From: Strongylocentrotus droebachiensis
Lineage: Eukaryota > Echinodermata > Echinoidea > Camarodonta > Strongylocentrotidae
Direction of reading: 5' to 3'
Assembly (NCBI GenBank): GCA_035222895.1
Contig: JAVYIG010007475.1
Coordinates: forward strand, 1-64,000
Length of the DNA: 64,000 nt
The position numbers and the translations under genes are program-made. The stretch's first letter is position 1. Every line of letters starts with the position of its first letter. A model generated the notes under the pieces. It did not search any database. It was not told where the DNA came from and worked only from the letters and a program-made list of their open reading frames with translations. Of this stretch, positions 11,829-25,100 are shown piece after piece.

Positions 11829-14790
11829 CTTAAAAGGAAGAGGGAGAGTTTCCTAAAACTAATATCATTCACATGAATGAACTAATTTGTTCTTTGTCAT
11901 AACATACGGCTAAGATGGAATTGTATTCATTCATGGCATTGTTAATTTCATTCCATCATTGCTAAAATGATATGACAAGATCTGTTTATATCTTAAAATG
12001 AGAGGACATAATTATGCATGTAAGGACAAGAATATGAAATGTTGTCAACTAGTTATTTGATGTACTAAACCACACAAAAGGACCAGGGTTAGGGGGTTAA
12101 GAGGAAATGAGTGGCAACTGTGTAGAACAAAGGCCCTGTGCGTATTCACTTTAATAGCTTTGTATTACAAGATAGAGAAACTTGAATTGTATTACACTTT
12201 AAATCATTATGAGGAGAAAAAAGCCATGGTTTATCGCAGTTTATCGGAGCAAGGATTCTGGCCGAGTGGCAGACAGCATTGGGGAAGGAGTAGACATGAT
12301 CTTTAACCTTGCCACAGATATGAGCAGACATTATGCATATTGTCTCATTAACTCATATCGTTTTACATACATGAATTTGTAACACCCTTCTGGCTCTCAG
12401 CATTCAATAAAATCAATGATATCTTGGACTTGTACAAAAAGGGTTCCATCCATCAACCTTATACAAAGCCCAACAGTCCTTTTCATCTACATATAAATCA
12501 ACAGGAGAGGGCAGTCTACTGATAAACCCTCTTCCCTTCATCAAATTCTTCCTGGAGAAGAATATGCAACCATTGCTATCAGCGAAGATTATTGATATTG
12601 GGCAAGTTCAAAGTATAGGACAAGCTGCATCATGAAATGAGAGAACTGGTGGGAAATGGAAATCCAACTTAGACGAGATTCAACAATAAAGTAAATCATG
12701 TCTGGATCATTCCTGGACTACTTCATTTCCACACAGACTGTATTTGGAAGGCTTGAGTGATGTCATGAAAAACAAAAATGAAAATGAAAAGAATTACAGT
12801 GAAGTACACAAATATATCTTTAAAATTTAGGAATTATATACTATAGGTATTGATTCTACATCATGTACAAAATAAATAAGTATATTACAGTTACACACAG
12901 AATTGCAAAACTAGTCGAAAAAGGAAACCCTACTTCTTTCAATCCATCTTGCTATCTCGGAAGAAAATATATCCAATTTGTCAATTGTTGAAAAGAAATA
13001 AATACAAAGCCAAATACTATTGAAGAGCTAGCTCTTTTGTGGATCTAATTGTTATAGCACTTAAGGTGTTGAGGGCTTGTAGAACAGTAATTAATGGCTA
13101 TTATCATTATTATACATTACTGATGATTACTTATCAGGGGGGTGGCTAGGGAATTCTGGATTCCATATCAAAGTACCTCTACTGCTACAAACTTAATTCA
13201 TAATAGTTACTCCTGTAACTCAGACTTCTTTACTACTACATGCATATGTTAAAGAGTTGAAAAACAAGCCCGATACGTCATAATTTTACAAAACACATGG
13301 TAATGATTTATCTCTACAATTGCACTCATTGCAGAGTTAGAGATAAAACATACATGTAATAGCAAACCATAGCTAATTTGAAAAAGCAAACAAACAAAAA
13401 CATATATCTTCAAGTTATTCCAAGAGCAAAGCTGCTTTACCCTGTGAAATGACAGGAAAATCACACAATGTTAATTACACAATATCATATCACCATCACT
13501 CAATAAAGTGACTTCAAATTTCTTTGTTAATGGAATAGAGTTCATATCTAGATAAAGAGTAAATTTACATACACAAAGGGCTAACTAATAAGACTTTAGG
13601 ATTGATTGTTCTAGAGATTTACTGTTCAAGATACCTGATTTTCACCAGTCATTGGCTGACAAAGAAAAATGATAGACTTATTCCTAATCTAGTAAGACAA
13701 CACACACTGTGTAAGAAATAAATTAGATCTGTTTCTTCTTTGAAATTCAATATTCACAACAGTAATACAACTCTCTCTCCATGTACATTTTCATACTGGC
13801 ACAGATTTAAAAAAACAAGTCATTCAAACTCAGAAACAAAGGAACCGAAATCGTACATAAAACTCATTTGAAATGAATGCGGCACATAATCCCAACAAAA
13901 AACTGAAGTTCAACTATGTGGAACCTACTTCATTCCTCTGAAAAGAACCCCTACTGATCCTGTTTTCAAGCTCCTATCTGTCAACTTTTTAACCTGTATT
14001 TTTTGTCTAATTTCTTCAATATGGCAAGAATAACAGTCACACAGATGAAAAACAATAGCTTCTCACTTTCTTGAAAGACTTTTTGTCTAGAAGAATTGAA
14101 GAAAAAAATATCAAAAATACTTGGACGTGTCCAAACCCTTGTATTGTATTATTGTCAATCGATTATAATTTAATATCAATATACTGTTCAGATGCTAAGA
14201 AACACTTAATCATAATTTTCACTTTCTTTTGAATAAGTCATGGACATTAGGTATCACATGCCCTTGATCAACAAGTTTGTTGAGTGGATGACTTACAATC
14301 ATAACGTTAAGTACAAAGTCTTTTCATACAAAATAACCTCACAAACCTGAATATCATTTTCATCTCATGTTTCTGTACAAATAATAAAGAAAATTTCTCC
14401 TCCCAAACCAAAACTGTCAGCTCAAATTCTTTTCTGGACTCTTCAATGAGGTCTTCATAAACGGATAATTGGCAGTAGCCTGGAACCAAAAACTAAATTG
14501 TTATATCTTTTTTTTTTTTTTTTTGTCTTTTTTTGTCTTTTTTCTGTTCATTCTGCAGACATCTATTAATCCATTGGCAAATGCAAAAAGATGTCTTATG
14601 AATTTGCCTTATACCATTCTTGCTGGGCCATTTACCAAAATATCTTGGCATTAAAAACTTCCTTTACTTTTATACTTGTTCATAGTTCATCAGATGGGAA
14701 TGATAGTGGACCTTATCCAGAAAGGATATAAAACATGATAGAGCATGAAACTCTATTGAATTCATTCCTTTGCCTAAAAAATACAACATT
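11829..14790. other. Downstream region of the dynein gene, no gene seen
   Basis: AT-rich sequence without exons or repeats that I recognise. Confidence 0.4.
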
Positions 14791-14796
14791 TTTATT
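14791..14796 (-). terminator. Candidate polyadenylation signal for the dynein gene
   Basis: TTTATT on the plus strand is AATAAA on the minus strand. It is the first such hexamer I found downstream of the stop codon at 16116, and implies a 3' UTR of about 1.3 kb. Sites further downstream could be used instead. Confidence 0.35.
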
Positions 14797-15529
14797 TGCA
14801 AAACTCTGATACTCTAGACTTAGACAGGTACTGACAGACATGAACAATATTACTCCAACATCTACAAGTTTCTTTTCAAAGCAGTATTGGAAAGCCTATT
14901 AATTTACATGATTTGGTTACAATCCTTCATTTTCTTACATTTCTATAGTATACATTCACAGGAACTGTCGTCACTTAAAGGCATACATCATTGATACTCT
15001 TGTAAATGGCACAAGTAAGAGCGGTGGGCAAACCCTTTGATGGCATACATTGCTATAATGTTTACACAGCTTAGGCATGGCCGGACAGTTTGGACAACAT
15101 TCATGCTGATTGCTTTGCTTTATCCATACTATTAAAATTAGAGTTCTTGGAAGTGTCAAATCATAAAATTTGAAGGGTGGCAAAAGTGAATGAGTGCATC
15201 TAAGTGTTAAGATCTAATTTATGGAAAGCTAGGGCTATTATCTTGTGGGACTGATTGAATTATAGAGTGCAATACTGGTGCTTATACTCCTTTAGAATGT
15301 CTGCATAGCCAGATTACAATGACCATGAAGAGACACCATGCATGGTCAAAACAGCACATTTCTTTTAACCTGTGCAAGTGAAATAAAACAAAATGGAATT
15401 GTATGGTGGGCACCCCCACTCCAGTTCACTGCTCTAGGCTACACAGTGGTGGCATTATGAGATAGGTACTTGCAACACTCTTGTAACAAGCTTCTGTGCA
15501 TCTGTAGTCAGATATGAAAAGACAAGGAG

Positions 15530-15556
15530 ATTACTCTCTCTCTCTCTCTCTCTCTC
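15530..15556. repeat. (CT)n microsatellite
   Basis: Short pure CT run in the presumed 3' UTR of the dynein gene. Confidence 0.9.
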
Positions 15557-16115
15557 AGAGCTTTTCATCGACAAACAGGATGCAGTGGACACCCAGAACA
15601 TTGTCCCGAATTTTGCCTTACAGGAAACAGTTTGACCGAGTTATAATGCCAGCTTGACGCAGGGCTAATCAGAGCTTGATGTGCCAGGAATGCTGTATAT
15701 AGTTTGCCACAGACCACAAGCCTTCTGACATGCCTACACAGCCAATCAACAGCCACCTCCCTGCTCTGAGGGAAACTTTTCGATGGTGAATGGATACAAT
15801 CATGTCTTAATAGATTAAGATGTTATATGAGCATCATATATGGGCAATGCTGAATATCTTAATCTGCAGACACACCTACACAGTCAGTCAGATGCAACAA
15901 TCAACAGCCACCACACTGCTCTGCGAATCCATGTCAACGATGAAAGGATACAGTCAAGCAGTTGCTGCGAAGAATGTAGCCTCTTGCGCCAAGTTGGACA
16001 TCTTTTTGATAATTTAGTATATAAGGGAATTGACCTCAATGGATGCATGTGAGAAGATAGTGTCTTTTTTTTTTTACTAGAAGAGTTGAAGGTTAGCTGA
16101 TTATGTAGGTCTGTC

Positions 16116-19100
16116 TTATGAGACGTCTGAGCTTGGAGCTGTGCCTGCGACAGGTTTCCTTCCTCTTGTCATTCTGTCAAGCTCTGCGGCTGCATCGTTC
16201 CGTACTGCCTTCTCACCACCTGCCAATCATAGAGATATGAGAAATGATGGTTAAGCCATTCAAAAAAACATTATCACAGTGACAATACAGTGACAATACT
16301 GCACAAAGCTATGTGCACTGAAAGGGAATATGTGACCCTGCATCATAAAACCAACAAAAAGTCATCTAAAAAAACTTGTTTAGGATTCATTCTGAAACAG
16401 GTGATTCTTAGTTTTAATATTTACTTATAACTCATTACAATTGGATGTCCCTAACTCAATTAAAAAAGAGAAGAATGTCTAGTCCCATAGAACGTTACTT
16501 TAGAGAAAAGGGTGTTTAAATTCTGTAGTCTACCGTATTTGCCGGCGTAAAGGCCGCACCCCCGCATAGGCCGCACCCCCCACTTTGACATTTTGTAGAG
16601 AAAAAAAAAAAAAAAAAAAAAAGGGGAAAAAAAAAAAAAGGAAAAAAAAAAAAAACGGACCAAAGAAAATAATTGTAATTTTCCCGTAGAACTCTATTTT
16701 TCCTACAAACTAATACCAAAATTATCAATCATTTTATAAATTTACAGGAAGTTTACCTAAAAAATGATCGTAATTTAGCAAATCTTCATCGATTTTTAGG
16801 CAGATTATAGCACATTCATGGGACACTAGAGGGCGCTTCGCATGCATACAGAAACCTGAATGGCCAACCTATCGCAGGGTGGAAGCATGGTGGAAGGATT
16901 TTTTTTTTTTTAAATGTTATCCTGTCTTACCCCTATCGTACCGTCAAATGGAGAAAATAAACAAGCTTTTGTATTGTTATTAGAGATCTACCGAGGTTAG
17001 TTTGTCGCTTTAATTAATTAGATAGTCTCAATTATAATTCAGAATTATCTTACTGAAAAGTTAACAACACCGATGATTGCGCGCTGTGCATCTCCGAAGG
17101 TGCGTTGGATTTGTTAGCAACTCTCGGCCCCGTAGCTCCCCGACACAGAGTGTGTGAGTAAGGTATGATTTTGGTTACTCCAAAATCATACCTTACTCAC
17201 ACACTCTGTGGTGGGGAGCTACGGGGCTGAGAGTTGCTAACAAATCCAACGCACCTTCGGAGATGCACAGCGCGCAATCATCGGTGTTCTTAAGGACATT
17301 TTTACAACTTTACAAGTACGAGTTTCTGGTCAGTTTTCTTCTTATTTCTTTGGTTGCACAACGATTAAAAAGATAACTTCTTCAAATTTGCTGCTGACGT
17401 GGTTCAGAAAAGATCTTGTCCGATGTGTTTCAAGTCAATTTTGTTAATACATTTTGTTGTATGAAGTTGCCTACAAATAATGGACGTGATGTTTTGACCG
17501 CTGAATTTTGTTGTTGTTGCGTATACGCCGCACCCCGACTTTTTGATTTTTTCTCACCCGAAAATACTGCGGCCTTTACGCCGGCAAATACGGTACCAGT
17601 ATTCAAGCACACCGACTTCAAAGGTCTTGTGCAAGGTGACAAAAGGAGGATTAAAACTCTATAGAAGTTTATGTGAAGGGACAATTAGATTGTCCTAAAA
17701 CTTGGCACACTAATTCAGCACATCATGTTCTTTATTTCTTTAAGAAGTCAATGTAATGGCTTACTCTGTTTTAAGGTTATTGGAGATCAAAATGTGACCA
17801 GTAGCAAGGATCGTAAATAAATAAAAACTACTACAGCAAACTCAAAATCAGAAAAACATAGGTCTACAAAATACTGATTGGAATCACAAATCTTAGCTTT
17901 GCCCCGAAAGGAGTGATACCCCAGTCACATCAATGAGACCAACAATAAACCAGACCAACAATAAACAATAAAATATAATATTCCTCAATGGCCATGTTTG
18001 TGTAGTCCCTCATACATATTTCTGTGCACAGTGCATGTGATTTCTAGCAAGACTGGGCATGACCAGAACTCAACTTTATTTTTAAAGAAGTATGAGAATT
18101 ATGGCAAGCTAATTTCCATGTTAGTAGGGAATTAGTAAATTCACTTCTAGAATAAAAACCAACTTGATGTATTTACCGTTACCTGTCCTTGGGCTACCTG
18201 GGGCAGGTGAGTTGACGCTCTTCTTGCTTAGTAGACTGTTGAAGAAGTTTGCTAGCACACCTTCATTGGCAGAACCTGGTTTACCTGGATCAATCTGCTA
18301 AACAAAATAGGACATGGCCAGTATATTATGGTATGTGACATATGCACAATTTGGAGTAATATACATTATATATGGTTAATACAAGAAAAGTTAGCGACCA
18401 GGAACAGGGCTGTTGGAAGACCTGTCCCTCACGTCAAGGATGTGTGCAAGAGGGATATGAAGGCCAGTGAAATCAACCCTACAAACTGGGAAGCCTAAGC
18501 TTTAGACCACCCCGAATGGAGACGCATTGTGAAGACAGGTAGACAGAGGAGTGATCAGAGGAGAGTAGAACAGTGGGAGGAGAAAAGACAACAAAGACGG
18601 CAGCTAGCTACGGCTTCAACAGCACAGCCACACATGACATTTGTCTGCAGCAACTGCAACAGGACCTGCCTCTCTAGGATTGGACTGTTTAGTCACAGCA
18701 GGAGCTGCACACCAAGAAACTAACTAATACAACTAGCGCAATATTCTATTGCCTTTAGAGACAGACAGATGCCAAGGAAATGAAACAATGAACATGATAA
18801 ACACTGATAAGGCTATCAATTCATTCAATCACCAGGTTTAAATCTATATGCTCAATTGTGGGGCCTTACACCTTTGACATGCCAATAAACAAAAATCGCC
18901 AAATGCAACGAACAGATTAACATATAAATCATCTCAGAAATCATTTTGTTGACAATGAAATCTAGAGACTTTGTGAGGAGGAAGCATGTAAAAGCAAAGG
19001 TAATGTAGATGCTGTAGTTCATGGCAAGCTATCTCGTCAGCAGGTGATCAACTATCTACATAGTAATAAAGAGAGGTTTTCATCATATCATGTTCAACAA

Positions 19101-22100
19101 GTTTACATCAGGGAATATACAAAGCAGAATATACTAAAGTCTCTTAAATTGCTCTTTCATACTTATTATTTCTCAAAAGTGACTCAGTGCTGCTGTAAGT
19201 TTAGTTACAGTTGAACTGAAACCAAAACGCATAGAGAAACTCACTTTTGGTTTTCCTTGTGTTGTGATTGGCGATGCAGCAGGGGCATTGGTTGGGTTTC
19301 TCTTTTCCGGTGTTCTCATTGCTCTTGGGTCTGCCGCCCTAGGGGAGGCCTCCTGCTGAATATGAAAAACAAAACATTTTTTATAATAACCGTTTTCATA
19401 CAACGTTTTTCAAATAAGAACTGAACAATGTGACACTATTACCCGAGTCATACTAGTCTATTTTTTAAATCAAATGGACTTTGTGATTCTATGATTTTGT
19501 TTGCTTGAAATATTGCTACCGGCTTGCAAAATTACCACTTCCAAGAAAACAGAGTATAAGTCTATACAGCCCGATACCACAGTAAATGAGCATGCTAGTA
19601 AATGTCTGATCTGTCAAAATATTCCCTAATGATAGACCGCCGGGTGAACCCTCAAAAGTGCCTTAGTTTTTGTGTTTCGTGACCCATCCTCGGCATCTAC
19701 TTGAAAATAACCTCTTATGTGTAGAAAAATATACTGAAGATGATGGTGCAACTCGTCAGTAGAAAAAATTGCACACAAATTAATAATGTCCAGATTAATT
19801 TTTAATAAATATGACAAACGCCCTCTTGGGTCCAGTCTGAGACAGCAGTGTATTATGCTATGGGAAACTGACTTGTATTAATATCGAGCAAAGCTGCAGT
19901 GCACTCAAAATATTCCCCTTTCCCCTCTATCCTCATTCCTTCCCTTTCCCCTCTTTCCTTCCCTTTCTCTCTCTTTCCTAATCCCCCTCTCTTTCTCTAG
20001 CTCCTTATCCCCTCTCATCCCCCCACCCATTTTTCCTCATTCCCCCTCTCTCTCTCTTCGTCTCTTTCTTCCTCTTTCCTCACCCCCCCCCCCCCTCTCT
20101 CTCACTCTTCATCCCATTCCCTCCCTTTCTTTTGTTTCCTTAACCGCTCTCTCTTTCCCATTCCCTCCCCCCTCACTCCTTCCCACCTCTCTATCTCTTT
20201 CTATGTCATACCCTTCAATATATATTTCACGGAATGGCATATCTTTAAATAAAATAAATCACAATTTAAAACAAAGTTTGTATTAAAGGTATGTTTGACC
20301 AATTATAATCTGGTTTCACATCAAATATATGACATAGTACTATCTCATATTCTCAAAATACATGGTCAATAAAAGTGTAAGCCTGCTTGACTACATGGAT
20401 ACTGCTCTTTGGGTTGATGTAGAGAAATTATTCATCATCAGTTATACAGCACATTGTCAATTCACATTGAAATATTTTCAATAACAAACATTCTTTCAAG
20501 CGATCACATGTATGTATGTTTTAGCAAAAATACACACAAAATATACATTATAGATAAAAAAAATTATATATTCATGGATGGCAGGGTCGCATCCTCTGCT
20601 ATTCTTCTTCAGTCTAATATACATATATCTAAATCATGTTCTTTAACATTTCCAGCAGGTAATTTCATACATTTGTCCAAATGCCATTTAGTAAAAGTTA
20701 TCTGCTTTATCGAATCTGGCGGATATTGGCAAAATAGAGCATCGCAATAAAGGTCTTTACATTGAATTTCCAAAAAAGGCTTTACATTTACAAGTAATAT
20801 TTTCAATAACAAACATTCTTTCAAGCAATTGCTCAAAAAGCATTACTACTATGTACCGGTATGTATTAGCAAAAACACACATAAAATATACATTGTAAAT
20901 AAAATTTAAAAAATCATAGATGACAGGGTTCCAGCCTCTGCTATTCTTCTTCAGTCTAATATATCTAAATCATGTTCTTTAAAATTTCCAGCAGGTAATT
21001 TCATACATTTATCCAAATACCATTTAATAAAAGTTATCTGTTTTATCGAATCTGGCGGAAATTGGCAAAATAGAGCATCACAAGAAAGGTCTTTACATTG
21101 AATTTCCTAAAAAAGCTTTACATTTACAAGTAATGTGACATACAATGAGTTAAATATTGTTCCTTCTTTGCCTTGATGTCATCTGTGCTCACTTGTTTGT
21201 TGTAATGTTGCAGAAGTGCCTGTAGCAGCCCGCATGGTATCCTGGTTGGACATACCTTTATTGAAAATAAATAAAAGGATCATTTAATATCATTTATTAA
21301 AAAAGAATAGGTCTATAGTTCTACGAGACAGACATACTGAAGTATTCATCACTACAAAACCTACAGTATGAGTCAAATCTAGCATATAACTATCATCAAA
21401 ATACAAATAAAAAAATATATCTGTGCTCACTGGTTACTGTCTCTAACTGAACGGACTGGACATCAGTGACACTAACAGTGGAAATTATTCAGAACTGCTT
21501 ATTAGAAAACGTAAGGAGGTGTCTCATATTTTTATGAAGTGTTTTTTTTTGTGTGTAGAGCATGGAGGGCATAGGGTACTGTAATACATTTTTCATCATG
21601 AATAAAAGAAAGATCACCAGGGCAAGGGCAAGGCTCATTCTCAAACACAAGTGGCATATTAATTTAAACGTGTCAAATATTGACGGGGACTGTGGGCCTC
21701 ACCATGCAGAATTTTTCAAACATGCAAAAAAAAAAAAAAAAAAACCCACTTTGATTGTGGAAATTTAAGGGGACAGTGGCCCCTCCCCCCCCCCCCCCCG
21801 AAAAAAACCCACCAGTAGGCTGTTCTCAGACGATACCGTAATCGATATGTGGACAATAAATACCCACATTAATTATGAAGACCTGATCTGTACTAATGTA
21901 GTATAGAATCAAGCCTGACCAGTATCCAATTTGACTTGATCAACCACTTTGAAGTTTGATCAAGTCAGCTAGGCCTCAATTTCGAGAGCATAGCATTTTT
22001 TTACAAAGTAGAAATTACCCGGTAGATATTCTAATCTAGACTCTCTTTTTTCTTGATTCTAGTTGTAACGTTTAGGGCCGGGAAATATACATATGACATC

Positions 22101-25100
22101 TAGACAAAGATCCCGGGTTCGACTCCCACCCAGGCGGATGACCGAGGCCTGCGTTGTGCGTTACTGTTAACGTGCCCCTTCCCTTGTTAGACGCAGGTTA
22201 TGTCAAGTGGAAAACACTCTGTCCCTCCGATAGGACGTTAAATGGAGGTACGTTAAGAACCCATTGCACTATTCATATAAGACTAAGAGTAAGAGTAGGG
22301 GAAAACCCCGGTGTAATAAGTGCAAGAATCTTCACTTCAGTGAAGGAGGCAGATTATCTCGAAGAAGAAGAAGAAGAAGAAGAAGAATAGGATCAGAGTT
22401 ATTCTGAACATGCTGAAATAGTTAATACAATCATTTCTTCGGAATGGAATGACATAGATATAGATCTAGGCCTACCTCTTTTTTGTTGAACTTGTTGCAG
22501 TTCGAACACCTCCCTGGCCTGGTACACTCCTCCGCCGGAGGCTCCGGGCGAGTACTGCTCTGTCTGCAGCTCGAACGAGTCGAAGTCGAAGTTGACCGCA
22601 ATCGCAGCAATTTTGTTTTCTAGTTCAAACCCAAAACTGACGTCCTTCCAAAGATCTGCACACTCCTTGAATTTTCTGTAACTCTTCCCACTGAAAGATA
22701 TCACCTTACTGTGAGTCAAAATTGTATGCATACAGCAAAAACCTGTGTTTTCCTCTGAAACATTCAGTTGTTGACGACAGATTACTACACTGGCCTGAAG
22801 CTCGAAATAGCGCGCGCCAGTGGTACGTGCACAACACTGCCTGTGATTGGCTAAAAAGCTTGAGGCGCTGTAACATTTACTTGATACATGCAGTGATTGG
22901 ACAACCTCCATGAAAAAAAAAAAAGATTTTAGGCACCTTTTTCCATTTTTTGAGCTTATATGCATTTTTTTCGATTGACGAGTTGTGACTATAATATCAA
23001 AATATATTCTTGAGATTTCCTGCTTTAGTGAATGCTTAGTTCTCCATTACCTACATGTAACTACTCCAAACTTTGAAATTCAAGTGATATGTGTTCACTC
23101 CTTTTTTACAAACATGCATGTTTGGCACCTTCCACAGAGCCCTCAGATGCTATTTGATTTCTCACCAATCAATCAATCACTCTATCACACCCACCTAAAC
23201 AGTGACCAAGGCTGCACGAATGTCATGACTATTCAGCCTTTATTTTCCTTATTTTCCTCAATCAATCCCCCATCGCAGGGGAAAAGTTAATATTTATTTT
23301 TCAGGGGCTACTTTTCAAGCTTGCCTGCATGAAAATAACATTCTAAAATTTATTTTTCATTGAACTCTATGCAAGTTTATCGGGGCTCTTTTCTGATTTT
23401 CGGGGGCTCTTTTGGGCATTTCGGGGGCTAATTCGCCCCGAGCCCCCGTGTATTTTACTCCGTATCTACTCACCCCTGGTTTGCCTTGTGCTGCATTCCT
23501 GATGGTTGCCTGTTGCTTCATGAGGAATACCTGCTCATCTTCAGCTATGATCTCCTTGTTATCTTGGAGTAACTACGATAAACAAACATACCAATGCAGT
23601 GTTAATGTCAGTCAAACTTTCAGATATATCATCACCACATATAAGGTACATTTCAGGCCAGTGTGTAGTACATAACAAAGTGCCATGTTCATCATTCACT
23701 GGGAAGCGCTTCTCAAACATGGACAAAATCTCATACCTTAGGCAGGGCTCAGCATTACCACCTGCTCACAGTCACAGGGCAACAATATGGACTGTTTGGC
23801 AACCATAACAAGACAAATTGATTAACTGTGTTTCCTTGCACATGTGTAAGTGGGGCAACCAATATTGTTGCTAATACACTCAGTAAAAAAAGAAAGTGGA
23901 CACTAATTACATTTAAGATTTTGAAATTAATATCTGATATAAACTTATCTTTCCAATATCAAATTAACATAAATTAATCCCATTCCACATGATGTGCACT
24001 CGGAATGCGCACAAGTAGAAGATTGTTTAATTCCAGGCATTTCACTCAGTCCCGTCATGGTCGCGAGGTTGACTGTACCTCTAATTGAGATACTGTACAT
24101 TTTTGGTTGGAAGAATACAACTGACAAAATGATATATCAGTGATGCCAATTTGGGAGAGGAAATGCTGATTTATTCTTGTCCTTGAGAAGCTAATTTACA
24201 TACCCTCCGAACGACTGGCTTGATGATGACTTCATCGTAGGCCTTCTCTGGATCTATGTTGGCCATGTTCTCGTATAGTATACTGACCTTCTGTAGATTG
24301 TCCCACCCTGAAGGCCTGTGGTATACAGTAATAAACAATGTGAATAATATGAAGTATTTTACAGTACATGTATGTTCAGTGATTCATACATTGAATTTAA
24401 TCACAGCACTGACAGCAGTTTCTCGAAACTGTACTTTTTTTCCTTCAATTTGACATGATCGAGAAAGAAAAAAAACATCATGAAAGTTTCAAGAAGGCCA
24501 TGTATATTCAAAGGAGACCATTGTGACAAAGGATGGAATATGACTGACCCATGTCAATTACTGTGTCTATGTGATGCTTTATTGCAAGGTAAAGCAGGAA
24601 TGTTAATATATGTTCAATATGTATGTTACCATGTAGAATCAGCTTTGTCCACTGCAATGGGACCTACAATGCATGTACCAAAATACATGGTTATTGCATG
24701 GCTGTACACAGGCGCGTACGCAGGAATTTTTTTCAAGGGGGGGGGGGGGGGTGTACGCGCCTGGCTGTACATGGCATTTCATGGTGTTAAGTGGCAGTAT
24801 GTAGCTGTTGATTGGAGATTACATGGCTTTACGTGGAGTGTACAGCCAACTTTTATAACAGGTCCCAATTTGTCAAGTGTATGACTGTTTTGTGGTCAGG
24901 GGCAGCAATATGCCCCCCCCCCTCCCCCAGTGGTGTTTAAAGCATTTTGGGGGCCCTACATGGCACTTATAGCGACTTACGGCCTTAGCTTTTAAAAGTG
25001 ATACTTACACAAACAGGGCATCTTTCTCTACTACCAGTGCTGCTGAGTTGAACGGGAAGTCATATAACCTATGCAGAAGATACCTGTTCAACAGATCACA

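Noticed and set aside
21193..21255. Alternative frame of the middle exon reading [11 protein letters not shown]
   Set aside because: It resembles Cys/His motifs of some transposon proteins, but it meets a stop soon after in the next exon. The phase-0 reading stays open for 51 further codons.
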